Positions 38,943 through 47,495 of a stretch of DNA of 64,000 nt are shown here, in pieces. A model generated the notes under the pieces. That model did no database searches. It was not told the origin of the DNA and saw only the letters and a program-made list of their open reading frames with translations. The stretch is taken from contig NZ_PPHF01000074.1 of assembly GCF_002904335.1 (NCBI RefSeq), positions 310,001 through 374,000 on the forward strand, read 5' to 3'. The first letter of the stretch is position 1. Every line of letters begins with the position of its first letter. Both the position numbers and the translations under genes were made by a program. This stretch comes from Amycolatopsis sp. CA-126428. GTDB taxonomy: Bacteria; Actinomycetota; Actinomycetes; Mycobacteriales; Pseudonocardiaceae.

Positions 38943-39120
38943 TGGCCGTGAGGCAACCGCGCCGCCGCTGCACCGCTGCCCTCGCGGGTCGATGACAAAA
39001 ACCGGAACGGTGCGGCCGGACGCGCGTGACAAATTCCCGGGAAACGAGAAAAGCGAATAGCCGGTTGGGAAGTTTTCCACCTAGGATCCGAACCGCCGTT
39101 CGACGAGGAAAGGACCGGAC

Positions 39121-39696
39121 ATGAGGAATACCCGACGCCGCGGAATCGGCCTTGCCGCGCTGCTGGCCGGCGCGCTCGCCATTGTTTCCGCGGGACCCGC
39201 CGCGGCCGCCGAAAAGACGCTCACCTACCGGGGCGGGTTCCCGCTCATCGGCGACCAGGCGGTCACCGTCGTGGTCGGGGCCGACATTCCCGCCACCGCC
39301 GCCGCGGGCAGCACGGTTTCGGTGCCCTTCAGCCTCGACGTCGACGCCGGCCAAGCCGCCGGGGACGGCCTGCGCCTGGTCGGCGCCACCCAGCTGTCCG
39401 GCACGATCAAGTCCCAGGTGAACGTGGCCGTCGGCGGGCAGTCCGTGGCCATCCCGGTCGCGCTGCCGATCCCCGCGACGCCGGTACCCGCCGAAGGCAG
39501 CCTCGAGTTCACCGCGCGCGGCCAGGTCGACTTCACCGTGCCGGCCGGTACCCCGGCCGGCGAGGCGGTCAGCAGCGTCGACCCGGCCGCGAGCACGCAC
39601 GTCGTCACCGACAGCAGCCTCGGCGAGTTCGACGTCACGCTGACGCTCGACCCGCCGGACCAGGACGCCGTCCTCGGCACGACGACCGTTTCCTGA
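39121..39696 (+). CDS. Secreted beta-rich protein, DUF6801-like
   Basis: The 191-residue product has a clear signal peptide (RNTRRRGIGLAALLAGALA, cleavage near AAAA-EKTL, residue 30). The mature part is beta-rich with conserved-looking EKTLTYRGGFPLIGDQAVTV and VPFSLDVDAGQAAGDGLRLVGA. It reminds me of actinobacterial DUF6801 surface proteins, whose function is unknown. The Cys often seen after LTY in that group appears absent here. The family link is from memory and moderate. GAGGAAAGG stands before the ATG. A terminator hairpin follows 12 bp after the stop. Confidence 0.7.
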   Translation: MRNTRRRGIGLAALLAGALAIVSAGPAAAAEKTLTYRGGFPLIGDQAVTVVVGADIPATAAAGSTVSVPFSLDVDAGQAAGDGLRLVGATQLSGTIKSQVNVAVGGQSVAIPVALPIPATPVPAEGSLEFTARGQVDFTVPAGTPAGEAVSSVDPAASTHVVTDSSLGEFDVTLTLDPPDQDAVLGTTTVS

Positions 39697-39708
39697 CCCG
39701 GCCGCCGC

Positions 39709-39737
39709 GGGGCCGCCGGAATCCGTCCGGCGGCCCC
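39709..39737 (+). terminator. Terminator hairpin
   Basis: GGGGCCGCCGGA (39709-39720) pairs with TCCGGCGGCCCC (39726-39737), 12 bp with a 5-nt loop. Confidence 0.7.
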
Positions 39738-39894
39738 GGGGCGATGCCGGAATCCGGCGGCCCGGAACTGCCGGGATCCGCCGGAATCGTTTCCCGCCAA
39801 CGCAATCCTCCCTTGGTAGGTACCGGATCACGGTGCCGGGAGCGGAGTATTCCCAGCCACCACGTCGAATCATCACCGGCTGGAGGAGTACTTC

Positions 39895-40473
39895 GTGAAA
39901 ACCATTTCAGGAGTCCTGTGTGGACTCGCCGCGCTCTCGGTCGCGGTCGTCGGGCTGCAGGCCCCGGCCGCCGCGGCCGCGGCGCGGACCGATCTCGGAA
40001 TCACCATGCAGGCGCAGCAGAAGGACCAGTGGTGCTGGGACGCCAGCGGCAACACGATCGCCGGCTATTGGGGATACTCCCTGACCCAGACCCGGTTCTG
40101 CCAGATCGCGCACAACGAATCCGGTAGCGACTGCGCCAACAACCAGGGCTACCTGTCCGACCAGCAGCGCGTGTTCCGCTACCTCGGCTTCACGAACGTC
40201 GGCACGTACAACTCGGGCGGCCAGACGCTTTCCTTCACCGGCGTCAAAACCCAGATCGACGCCGGACAGCCGGTCGGCACCCGCATCGGCTGGCGCTCCG
40301 GTGGCGGCCACATGCACGTGCTCTACGGATATGACAATTCGAGCGGCACCACCCGGGTCGAATACGGCGACCCGTGGCCGAACAACAGCCGCTACAACTC
40401 GATGAACTACGACACCTACCGCTCGAACAGCCAGTTCCAGTGGACCCACACGCTGTACGGGATCGAGGGATGA
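39895..40473 (+). CDS. Secreted papain-like cysteine protease (C70/AvrRpt2-like)
   Basis: The 192-residue precursor has a signal peptide of about 29 residues (AAAAA-ARTD). The mature domain shows a papain-like triad: Cys47 in QQKDQWCWDASG, His139 or His141 in GGGHMHVLYGY and Asp159 in YGDPWP. QWCW with these spacings is typical of the papain-like C70 group (PF12385). Two further cysteines (near 69 and 80) may form a disulfide. The GTG at 39895 follows GGAGGAG. The stop overlaps the next start (ATGA). The substrate is unknown; it might process a surface partner or act on competitor or host proteins. Confidence 0.8.
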   Translation: MKTISGVLCGLAALSVAVVGLQAPAAAAAARTDLGITMQAQQKDQWCWDASGNTIAGYWGYSLTQTRFCQIAHNESGSDCANNQGYLSDQQRVFRYLGFTNVGTYNSGGQTLSFTGVKTQIDAGQPVGTRIGWRSGGGHMHVLYGYDNSSGTTRVEYGDPWPNNSRYNSMNYDTYRSNSQFQWTHTLYGIEG

Positions 40474-41237
40474 GCATGCTGCGGAAAGTGCTGGGCGTGG
40501 CCGTGCTGGCCGGTGCCGTGATGCTCACCACGGACGGCGCCGCGAGCGCCGCGGACGGGCCCACCGGCGCGCCGACCGCCGCCGACACCGCCGCCATCGG
40601 CCAGGTCACGGGCGGCGCGGCCACCCTCGGCCGGCTCGCGACGACGAAGTTCCCGGGCAGCCACGCGGCGGCCGCGGCGGCGCAGCAGGCCGCCGACCCG
40701 CGGACGCAGGTGCCGGTCTACGAGCCGACGGCGGCGTTCGTCGCCGGGAAGTCGGACGTCCCCGCCGCCCTCGCCTACGTCGCGGTCCCGGCGCGGACCG
40801 GCGACGGCACCGCCGCGACCGTCTGGGCGGAGCGCCAGGGCGCGGCGTGGACCGTCGTCAACGTCGCGTCCGGCGACTACGAGCGGCAGTACGGCCAGGC
40901 CGCCGCCGGCGGCTACCTCCTGCACGAGCCCCAGGTCAACGCCTGGTACGCGGTGCACGGCGACGTCGTGACGGTCCTGGACGGCTCGGTCACCGGCCTG
41001 GCCGCGGGCACGAAGGTGTCCCTCCAGGACTACCGCACGGCGCTGCACGGGCGGTACGCGGACAAGCTGCCGGGCTCGGCCTACGACCGCGAAGGCGCGG
41101 GCGGCGGGTACGGCGGCCGCGAACGCGCGGTGCCCGCGGCGGACCCCGGCGACGGGCCGGCGCTGCCGATCGCGCTCGGCGGTGTCCTCGTGCTGATGGC
41201 GGGCGCGGCCGTGGTGCCGCGGCTGCGGCGCCGGTAG
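40470..41237 (+). CDS. Membrane-anchored extracellular protein, partner of the C70-like protease
   Basis: The 255-residue protein begins with a signal peptide (MLRKVLGVAVLAGAVMLTTDGAASAA) and ends with one membrane segment followed by Arg residues (PIALGGVLVLMAGAAVVPRLRRR), so it is held on the cell surface. The middle is Ala-rich with WAERQGAAWTVVNVASGDYERQYGQ. I recognise no enzyme family. Its ATG overlaps the protease stop, which ties the two in expression. It may be an anchor, inhibitor or substrate of the protease (inference). There is no LPXTG sorting motif. A terminator follows at 41246. Confidence 0.75.
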   Translation: MSMLRKVLGVAVLAGAVMLTTDGAASAADGPTGAPTAADTAAIGQVTGGAATLGRLATTKFPGSHAAAAAAQQAADPRTQVPVYEPTAAFVAGKSDVPAALAYVAVPARTGDGTAATVWAERQGAAWTVVNVASGDYERQYGQAAAGGYLLHEPQVNAWYAVHGDVVTVLDGSVTGLAAGTKVSLQDYRTALHGRYADKLPGSAYDREGAGGGYGGRERAVPAADPGDGPALPIALGGVLVLMAGAAVVPRLRRR

Positions 41238-41245
41238 GACGGCGA

Positions 41246-41274
41246 GGGGCACGCCGGCGCGTCCGGCGTGCCCC
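41246..41274 (+). terminator. Terminator hairpin of the protease pair
   Basis: GGGGCACGCCGG (41246-41257) pairs with CCGGCGTGCCCC (41263-41274), 12 bp with a 5-nt loop and a TT tail. Confidence 0.75.
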
Positions 41275-41303
41275 TTGGCAGCCGATCATGACCGGGTCAC
41301 AAT
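41275..41303 (+). promoter_or_regulatory. Leaderless promoter of the Lrp/AsnC-type gene
   Basis: TTGGCA (41275-41280) and CACAAT (41298-41303) are 17 bp apart. The -10 ends 5 bp before the ATG at 41309, so transcription would begin at or next to the start codon. Confidence 0.5.
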
Positions 41304-41308
41304 GCGCC

Positions 41309-42346
41309 ATGCCCGTTTCGCCCGGTGCGCCGCCGGAAGCGGCGCGCCCGGGGTTGAGCGCGTCGGACCTCGCGCTGGTGGAAGCGCTCCAGCGCGACCC
41401 GCGGGCGCCGTGGACGCGCATCGCCGCCGCCGTCGGCACCGACGCGACCACGGCGGCCCGCCGCTGGGAGCGGCTGCAGGCCGCCGGGCTGGCCTGGCTC
41501 ACCGCCTACTGCACCCCGCCGACGACCACGGTCGGCTACGTCGACCTCGCCTGCCGGCCGGACTCGCTGAGCGCACTGACCCGCGAGCTGTGCGGCTGGC
41601 CGTCGGTGTTCAGCGTCGAGCGCACGACGAGCCGGTTCTCGCTGTTCCTCGGCTTGTCCGCCCGCGATCTCGACGCGCTGGACGCGCTGGTCACCGGCCG
41701 CATCGGCGCCCTGCCCGGGGTGCGGGAGGTCCGCTTGGCCGTCGCGACCCGCGTCTACCGGGAGGGCAGCGGCTGGCTGGTGGACGCGCTCGCCCCCGAA
41801 CAACGCGCGGTGCTGGACGACACCGCGGTGCAGGCCCGGCTGGTCGTGCCGCAGCAGTGGAACGACCGGGGCCTGCGCGCGCTGGTGGAGTCGCTGGGCG
41901 AGGACGGGCGGCGCAGCTACGCGGTGCTGGCCCGGGACTGCGGGATGAGCGAGTCGGCGGTGCGGCGCACGCTGGCGCGGATGCTGCGCAACCACGAACT
42001 CGACTTCCGGTGCGACATCGCGCACGTCCCGGCCGGCTGGCCGGTGATCGCGGGCTACCGCCTCGACACCCGCGCGACGGACCTCGACCGCGCCGGGACG
42101 GCGATCGCGCAGCTGCCGGAGACCCGGCTCGCCGCGGCGGTGGTCGGGGAGGGCAACCTCGTCGTGTCGGCGTGGCTGCGGGTACCGGCCGACTGCCCGG
42201 CCTACGAGACGCGGCTGGCGGAAGCCGCCCCCGGTGCGCGGGTCCTCGACCGCGCGATCACGCTGCGGATGCCGAAGCGGATGGGCCGGTTGCTCAGCCC
42301 GCACGGCCTCGGCGGCCCGCACCAGGCGATCATCCCGGCCCGCTGA
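41309..42346 (+). CDS. Lrp/AsnC-family regulator with duplicated domains
   Basis: The 345-residue protein holds two Lrp-like units. Each has an HTH (about residues 14-60, LSASDLALVEALQRDPRAPWTRIAAAVGT; and about 185-230, DDRGLRALVESLGEDGR continuing into SYAVLARDCGMSESAVRRTL) followed by a RAM/AsnC ligand domain. Normal Lrp proteins have one unit of about 150 residues; doubled forms are common in actinomycetes. Likely ligands are amino acids. The ATG at 41309 was chosen because the promoter predicts a leaderless message there; an ATG at 41288 in frame lies inside the promoter. It may control the serine hydrolase gene 35 bp downstream. Confidence 0.85.
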   Translation: MPVSPGAPPEAARPGLSASDLALVEALQRDPRAPWTRIAAAVGTDATTAARRWERLQAAGLAWLTAYCTPPTTTVGYVDLACRPDSLSALTRELCGWPSVFSVERTTSRFSLFLGLSARDLDALDALVTGRIGALPGVREVRLAVATRVYREGSGWLVDALAPEQRAVLDDTAVQARLVVPQQWNDRGLRALVESLGEDGRRSYAVLARDCGMSESAVRRTLARMLRNHELDFRCDIAHVPAGWPVIAGYRLDTRATDLDRAGTAIAQLPETRLAAAVVGEGNLVVSAWLRVPADCPAYETRLAEAAPGARVLDRAITLRMPKRMGRLLSPHGLGGPHQAIIPAR

Positions 42347-42381
42347 AGTATCGTCGGCCGGGCCGGCCCCGGGGGAGGATC

Positions 42382-43497
42382 ATGAACCTGCGCGACACCC
42401 TGCACCGCTACGTCGACGACGGCACGCTGCCCGGGGCGGTGGCGATCGTGGACCGGGGCGGCCGGCGGGAGGTCGTCGCCGCCGGCTCGGTCGACGCCGA
42501 GGGCAGCCGCCCGATGGCCGAAGACACGCTGTTCCGGTTCGCGTCCATCACCAAGCCCATCACCGCGGCCGCGGTGCTGGTGCTGGTGGACGACGGCCGG
42601 CTCGCCCTCGACGACCCGATCGGCCGCTGGCTGCCCGAGCTGGCCGAGCCGAAGGTCGTGCGGACGCCGTCGGGCCCGCTCGACGACGTCGTCCCGGCGA
42701 AGCGGCCGATCACGGTGTTCGACGTCCTCACCGGCCAGGCCGGCTGGGGCTTCCCGTCGGACTTCACGCTCCCGGCCGTGCAGGCGCTGCTCCCCGTGCA
42801 AGGCGACGGCCGGGAGGTGCAGAGCTTCCCCGAGCCCGACGTCTGGCTCGCGCGGCTCGCCCGGGTGCCCCTCGTCCACCAGCCCGGGGAAGCCTGGCTG
42901 TACGACACCTGTTCCACGATCCAGGGCCTGCTCGTCGCCCGCGCGTCCGGACAGTCCTTCCCCGAGTTCCTCGCCGAACGGATCTTCGCCCCGCTGGGCA
43001 TGACCGACACCGGTTTCGTGGCCGCACCCGGCCGGTCTACGGCCTTCTACAAGAAGACCGCCGGTGGCCTGGTGCTCGCCGATCCGCCGGACGGCCAGTG
43101 GCGCACGATGCCGGCGCTGCCGCTCGGCAACGGCGGCCTCGCCGGGACGGCGGGCGACTGGGTCGCGTTCGGCCGCATGCTGCTGGCCGGTGGCGCCGGC
43201 GTGCTCACCCCCGAGGCCGTCCGGCTGATGACCACCGACCACACCACCGCGGCGCACCGCGAGATCGGCGCGCTCTTCCTCGAAGGCCAGGGGTGGGGGA
43301 TGGGCGGCGCGGTGGACATCGCCGTCACCGAGCCTTGGCACGTCCCGGGCCGGTACGGCTGGGTCGGCGGCACCGGCACCACCGCCCACGTCGTCCCGGC
43401 CACCGGCACGGTGGCCGTCCTGCTCACCCAGGTCGGCGAGGACAACCCCGTGCCGCCGCGCTGGATGCGGGACTTCTGGCACGCGGCGGCCGCGTAG
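42382..43497 (+). CDS. Beta-lactamase-fold serine hydrolase
   Basis: The 371-residue protein has the class C beta-lactamase/DD-peptidase fold. The nucleophile is Ser55 in SITK (Ser-x-x-Lys58), a Tyr in the LYDTCS position serves as the second motif, and GGTGT (HVVP side) replaces the KTG box. No signal peptide is seen, so it is likely cytoplasmic and an esterase or amidase rather than a resistance enzyme. ATG at 42382 follows GGGGGAGGA. It lies between the Lrp-type gene and the alditol oxidase-like gene, all on the plus strand and closely spaced. Confidence 0.88.
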   Translation: MNLRDTLHRYVDDGTLPGAVAIVDRGGRREVVAAGSVDAEGSRPMAEDTLFRFASITKPITAAAVLVLVDDGRLALDDPIGRWLPELAEPKVVRTPSGPLDDVVPAKRPITVFDVLTGQAGWGFPSDFTLPAVQALLPVQGDGREVQSFPEPDVWLARLARVPLVHQPGEAWLYDTCSTIQGLLVARASGQSFPEFLAERIFAPLGMTDTGFVAAPGRSTAFYKKTAGGLVLADPPDGQWRTMPALPLGNGGLAGTAGDWVAFGRMLLAGGAGVLTPEAVRLMTTDHTTAAHREIGALFLEGQGWGMGGAVDIAVTEPWHVPGRYGWVGGTGTTAHVVPATGTVAVLLTQVGEDNPVPPRWMRDFWHAAAA

Positions 43498-43532
43498 GGT
43501 TCGAGACGAAGATCGGGCGCGCGGAAGGACAC

Positions 43533-44777
43533 ATGCGGGTGGGCGAGTCGAACTGGGCCGGGAACCTCACGTACGGCGCGGACGCGGTGACGACCCCGCG
43601 GACGGTCGACGAGGTGCGGGCCGCCGTCGCGGCCGCGACGCACGTCAAAGCCCTCGGGAGCCGGCACTGCTTCAACGACATCGCCGACTCCCCGGGCGGG
43701 CTCCTGCTGGACCTGAGCGCCCTCGACGCCGGAGTCGAGATCGGCGACGGCACGGTGACGGTCGGCGGGTCGGCCCGCTACGGCGACTTCGCGCAGCAGC
43801 TGCACAACGCGGGGTTCGCGCTGTCGAACCTGGCGTCGCTGCCGCACATCACGGTGGCGGGCAGCGTCGCGACCGGCACCCACGGCTCCGGGCGGCGGCA
43901 GCCGGGTCTCGCCGCGGCCGTCTCCGGCCTCGAGCTGGTCACCGCCGACGGTGAGCTGCGGACCTTCACCCGAGAAGACGCCGAGTTCCCCGGGCTGGTC
44001 GTCGGGCTCGGCGCGTTCGGCGTCGTCACCCGGCTGACCCTCGACGTGGTGCCGGCGTTCGACGTCCGCCAAGACGTCTTCGACGACCTGCCGTGGGAAG
44101 TCGCGGACGAGCACTTCGACGAAATCGAAGACGCCGGCTACAGCGTCAGCATGTTCACGAACTGGGCGAACGACGCGATCGACCAGGTGTGGATCAAGAG
44201 CCGCGCCGACGAGTTCACCGAACGCGCCGGCCTGTTCGGCGCGGTGCCCGCCGACGGGCCGCGCCACCCGGCGCACGCCGCCGGCATCCCGGCGGACAAC
44301 TGCACGCCCCAGCAGGGGGTGCCGGGCCCGTGGCACGAAAGGCTCCCGCACTTCGCGCTGGCGTTCACCCCGAGCGTCGGGGACGAGCTGCAGTCGGAGT
44401 ACTTCGTGCCCCACAGCGCGGCGACCGCCGCGATCCGGGCGGTCCGCGAAATCAGCGACCTCGTCGCGCCGCTGCTGCTGGTCTCGGAAATCCGCGCGAT
44501 CGCGGGCGACGACCGCTGGCTGAGCCCCTGCCACGGCGGCGACCGGGTCGCCCTGCACTTCACCTGGCAGCCGCGGCAGCCCGAGGTGGAGGCGGTGCTG
44601 CCGGTCCTCGAGGAGCGCCTGGCCCCGTTCGGTGCGCGTCCGCACTGGGGCAAGCTCTTCCACGGCATCCCGGCGGAGTACCCGCGGCTGGGCGAATTCC
44701 GGGCGCTGGCGGAGAGGCTGGATCCGCGGGGCAAGTTCCGCAATCCCTTCCTGAGCCGCAACGTTTTCGGCGGCTAG
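43533..44777 (+). CDS. FAD-binding alditol oxidase-like protein
   Basis: The 414-residue protein has a PCMH-type FAD domain at about residues 10-175 (VKALGSRHCFNDIADS carries the His that in AldO binds FAD covalently; GSVATGTHGSG follows) and an ALO-type C-terminal domain with WHERLPHF, SEYFVPH and PHWGKLFHG. The overall likeness is to xylitol/alditol oxidases of Streptomyces, which oxidise sugar alcohols with O2 to aldoses and H2O2. GGAAGGA precedes the ATG. It is convergent with the LacI gene of the pectin locus. A sugar-alcohol role would suit the sugar-rich surroundings. Confidence 0.87.
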   Translation: MRVGESNWAGNLTYGADAVTTPRTVDEVRAAVAAATHVKALGSRHCFNDIADSPGGLLLDLSALDAGVEIGDGTVTVGGSARYGDFAQQLHNAGFALSNLASLPHITVAGSVATGTHGSGRRQPGLAAAVSGLELVTADGELRTFTREDAEFPGLVVGLGAFGVVTRLTLDVVPAFDVRQDVFDDLPWEVADEHFDEIEDAGYSVSMFTNWANDAIDQVWIKSRADEFTERAGLFGAVPADGPRHPAHAAGIPADNCTPQQGVPGPWHERLPHFALAFTPSVGDELQSEYFVPHSAATAAIRAVREISDLVAPLLLVSEIRAIAGDDRWLSPCHGGDRVALHFTWQPRQPEVEAVLPVLEERLAPFGARPHWGKLFHGIPAEYPRLGEFRALAERLDPRGKFRNPFLSRNVFGG

Positions 44778-44806
44778 CCCGCCGGAGTGAGCTGGTCGCC
44801 CGTCGG

Positions 44807-45790
44807 TCAGGCCGACGGCGGGGCCGTGGTGGCGCGGACGATGAGGTGGGTGTCCAGCACCTGGGTCGTGTGCTCGTCGGCCTCGCCGTCGAGCAGGCCC
44901 AGCAGGATCGTCACCGCCGCGCGGCCTGCCGCCTCCGTGGGCATCGCGATCGTCGTCAGCGGGGGTGCCGAGATCGCCGCGAAGACCAGGTCGTCGAAGC
45001 CCACCAGGCTGACCTCGTCCGGCACCGGCACCCCGCGGGCGTTCAGCCGCGCCAGCGCGCCGAAGGCGACCAGGTCGTTGTAGGCGACGATCGCCGTCAC
45101 GTCCGCCGCCAGCGCCAGGTCCGCGCCTTGCAGGCCGCCCTCGAACACCGGCGGGAACGGGCCGAACTCGACCACGTCGGTGCCGTGCTTCTGCGCGGTC
45201 TCCGCCAGGCCCAGCCTGCGGGTCTGGTTCGCCCACGACGCCCGCGGACCGCCGAGGTAGGCGCACCGGCGGTGGCCCAGCGCGGCCAGGTGCTCGATCG
45301 CCTGGCGCATCCCGTCCGCGGCGTCCATCACGATCGACGGGATGCCGGGGACCTCCCGGTTGAGCAGCACCAGGGTGGTCTGCCCGGCGAGCGCGCGCAG
45401 CTGGTCGTCGGTCATGCTCGGGCTGCACAGCACGACGCCGTCGACCTGCTTGGCCATCCGGCGGACGAGGTTCTGCTCCATCGCCGGGTCCTCGTCGCTG
45501 TTGGCGAACAGCACCGCGATGTCGTCTTGGCGCGCGCGGGCCTGCACGCCGTTGAGCACCCCGGTGAAGAACGGGTTGCCCAGGTCGGAGACCACGATCC
45601 CGATGTGCCCGGTGCGGACCGCGGGCCCCGGCTGCGGCGTGCCGGCCGCGTGGTAGCCCAGCTCGTGCGCCGCGGCCAGCACCCGGGTGCGGGTCTGCTG
45701 CCGGACCAGGTCGGGGGACGTGAACGCCCGCGAGACGGTCGAGATCGACACGTTGGCCCGGCGGGCGACGTCGTGAATCGTCACGGTCAC
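44807..45790 (-). CDS. LacI-family regulator of the pectin locus
   Basis: The 327-residue repressor has an N-terminal LacI HTH (VTIHDVARRANVSISTVSRAF, residues about 4-24) and an effector domain with GIVVSDLGNPFFTGVLNGV and FDDLVFAAISAPPLTTI. The start is the GTG at 45790, five bases after AGGAG; the longer frame to 45919 would add 43 residues not seen in the family. It is divergent from the oxidoreductase-transporter operon. GAAAGCGCTTTC-type palindromes occur before that operon, before the binding-protein gene and before the PL3 gene. An oligogalacturonate or related sugar is the likely inducer (inference). Confidence 0.9.
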   Translation of the reverse strand: MTVTIHDVARRANVSISTVSRAFTSPDLVRQQTRTRVLAAAHELGYHAAGTPQPGPAVRTGHIGIVVSDLGNPFFTGVLNGVQARARQDDIAVLFANSDEDPAMEQNLVRRMAKQVDGVVLCSPSMTDDQLRALAGQTTLVLLNREVPGIPSIVMDAADGMRQAIEHLAALGHRRCAYLGGPRASWANQTRRLGLAETAQKHGTDVVEFGPFPPVFEGGLQGADLALAADVTAIVAYNDLVAFGALARLNARGVPVPDEVSLVGFDDLVFAAISAPPLTTIAMPTEAAGRAAVTILLGLLDGEADEHTTQVLDTHLIVRATTAPPSA

Positions 45791-45898
45791 GGCTACTCCT
45801 CGGCAGGCTCCGACAACATCATGGAAACTCCCCGAGTGCGTTGTCAACAAATCCTGCAAACGGTCTTCAGGACTTGCAGACGGAAGTGGTCTATTCCA

Positions 45899-45910
45899 GT
45901 AAGCGCTATC
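45899..45910. promoter_or_regulatory. LacI-type operator, variant GTAAGCGCTATC
   Basis: The 12-bp site keeps the AGCGCT core of the GAAAGCGCTTTC family. It lies 109 bp from the regulator start and 65 bp before the TTGACA promoter of the oxidoreductase gene. Confidence 0.5.
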
Positions 45911-45975
45911 TCGAAACACGGGCAGCCGTTCGGACCATCGGCGATTCGACTATTTCGACGCCACCGTCCTGATGA

Positions 45976-46005
45976 TTGACACGTTTGTCGCGCACGCCCT
46001 ACGGT
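45976..46005 (+). promoter_or_regulatory. Predicted promoter of the first oxidoreductase gene
   Basis: TTGACA (45976-45981) and TACGGT (46000-46005) are 18 bp apart. The ATG is 82 bp beyond the -10. Confidence 0.5.
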
Positions 46006-46087
46006 GGCGACCGGAAGTTTCTCCCAAAGCCTGACCCATTCGTCAGTTCCGCGCGGGCGCCCCATCGGGCCCGCCGATCGGAGATCC

Positions 46088-47284
46088 ATGTCGGGGAGCC
46101 GGAGCCGCACCGTGGCGGACCCGCCGAGGGTGGCGGTCGTCGGCACGTCCGGCTACGCCTTCAGCTACCTGCACCGGGCGCGGATCCTGCACGACGAAGG
46201 GCTGGTCCGGTTCGCCGGCATGGCCGACATCCGGCCCCCGTCGGCCGCCGCCGGCGCGCTGCTGCCCCCGGGCGGCACCGCGCACGCGAGCGTCGACGAC
46301 CTGCTCCGCCGCTGCCGCCCCGACATCACCGTGGTCGCCACGCCGCCGCACGCGCACGTCCAGACCGGCGCCGCGGTGCTGCGGGCGGGCAGCGACCTGC
46401 TGCTGGAGACCCCGCCGGTGCTCGACCTCGACGGCTTCACCACGCTGTCGCGGCTGGCCGCGGAGACCGGCGCGGCCTGCCAGACCGGGTTCCAGAGCTT
46501 CGGCTCCCCGGTGCTGCCCGTCCTCCGGGCGGCGATCGCGGCCGGCCGGCTCGGCCAAGTCACCGGGGTCGGCGCGGCCGGGGCGTGGATCCGCACCGAC
46601 GCCTACTACCGCCGCAACCCGTGGGCCGGGCGCCGCTGGCTCGACGGCGAGGCCGTCGTCGACGGCGCCCTGACCAACCCGTTCTCGCACGCCGTGGCCA
46701 CCGCGCTGCTGGTCGGCGGGGTCGCCGGGCGCGACCCGGCGGAGATCGCGCTCGAGCTCTACGGCACCCGCGACATCGAGGCCGACGACACCGCGTGCCT
46801 GCGGATCCGGTTCGGCGACGGACCCGAGATCGTCGTCGCCGCTTCGCTGTGCGCCGAGCAGGACCACGAGCCCTACGTCGTGGTGCACGGCGAGCGCGGC
46901 CGCGCCAAGTTCTGGTACAAGAGCCACCGCCTCGAACTCGACGACGAGCGGTTCCACCTCGGCGAACCGGCGGACCTGCTGCGCAACCTGATCGCCCACC
47001 GGCTCGACCCGGACGGCGTGCCGTTGCTCGCGCCGCTGGCCGGCACCCGGGCGTTCGCCTCGGTGGTCGAAGCGGTGCGGGACGCGCCGTCGCCGTCGCG
47101 GATCCCGGCGGGCTGGATCCGCACCGTGGGCGAAGGAGCGAGCCGGCACCCGGTCGTGCGGGGGATCGGCGAAGAGGTCGCCGTCGCCGCGGACCGGCTG
47201 GCGTTGTTCTCCGAAATCGGCGTCCCGTGGGCGAGTGCCGCGCGACGACCGTCGGGCGGCGCGGCCGCCGAACGCACCGGATAA
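46088..47284 (+). CDS. Gfo/Idh/MocA-family protein with altered EKP motif
   Basis: The 398-residue protein has an N-terminal Rossmann domain (VAVVGTSGYAFSYLHRARIL; VVATPPHAHVQTG) and the C-terminal alpha/beta domain of sugar oxidoreductases. The usual catalytic-cofactor motif EKP reads ETP here (LLLETPPVL, Thr108 in place of Lys). The paralogue at 51227 keeps EKP and shares long stretches such as ACQTGFQSFGS, GAWIR and DGALTNPF. Loss of that Lys suggests weak or no dehydrogenase activity, perhaps a sensor or accessory role. It is separated from the transporter genes by 211 bp with its own promoter and operators. Confidence 0.85.
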   Translation: MSGSRSRTVADPPRVAVVGTSGYAFSYLHRARILHDEGLVRFAGMADIRPPSAAAGALLPPGGTAHASVDDLLRRCRPDITVVATPPHAHVQTGAAVLRAGSDLLLETPPVLDLDGFTTLSRLAAETGAACQTGFQSFGSPVLPVLRAAIAAGRLGQVTGVGAAGAWIRTDAYYRRNPWAGRRWLDGEAVVDGALTNPFSHAVATALLVGGVAGRDPAEIALELYGTRDIEADDTACLRIRFGDGPEIVVAASLCAEQDHEPYVVVHGERGRAKFWYKSHRLELDDERFHLGEPADLLRNLIAHRLDPDGVPLLAPLAGTRAFASVVEAVRDAPSPSRIPAGWIRTVGEGASRHPVVRGIGEEVAVAADRLALFSEIGVPWASAARRPSGGAAAERTG

Positions 47285-47335
47285 CGCGCACCGGTGCGCA
47301 CCAGCGCTGGCAGCCCGGTCGTCGCCGCCGTTGCT

Positions 47336-47347
47336 GTAAGCGCTTTC
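47336..47347. promoter_or_regulatory. LacI-type operator, variant GTAAGCGCTTTC
   Basis: It matches the GAAAGCGCTTTC family with one change and lies 62 bp before the TTGACA of the transporter promoter, nearly the same distance as at 45899. Confidence 0.55.
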
Positions 47348-47409
47348 TCGGCGTGTCCGCTGAACAGCGAAGACGTTGGTACGCAAGGGGTATTGCCGCC
47401 GTTTGCCCG

Positions 47410-47460
47410 TTGACACCGGTGTGGCGCACTGCCTACCGTGAGCGCGCTGACAGCGTTTTC
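47410..47460 (+). promoter_or_regulatory. Transporter promoter with overlapping operator
   Basis: TTGACA (47410-47415) and TACCGT (47434-47439) are 18 bp apart. GACAGCGTTTTC (47449-47460) starts nine bases after the -10, at the expected transcription start. Confidence 0.6.
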
Positions 47461-47495
47461 AGAAAAGTGCTGACCGGCTGAGGACGGAGAGTTCG

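Noticed and set aside
42382-43497. Beta-lactamase resistance gene
   Set aside because: No signal peptide and an altered third motif. Esterase-type hydrolases share this fold.
46013-46024. GGAAGTTTCTCC as a start-site operator of the 46088 gene
   Set aside because: It lacks the AGCGCT core shared by the other sites.
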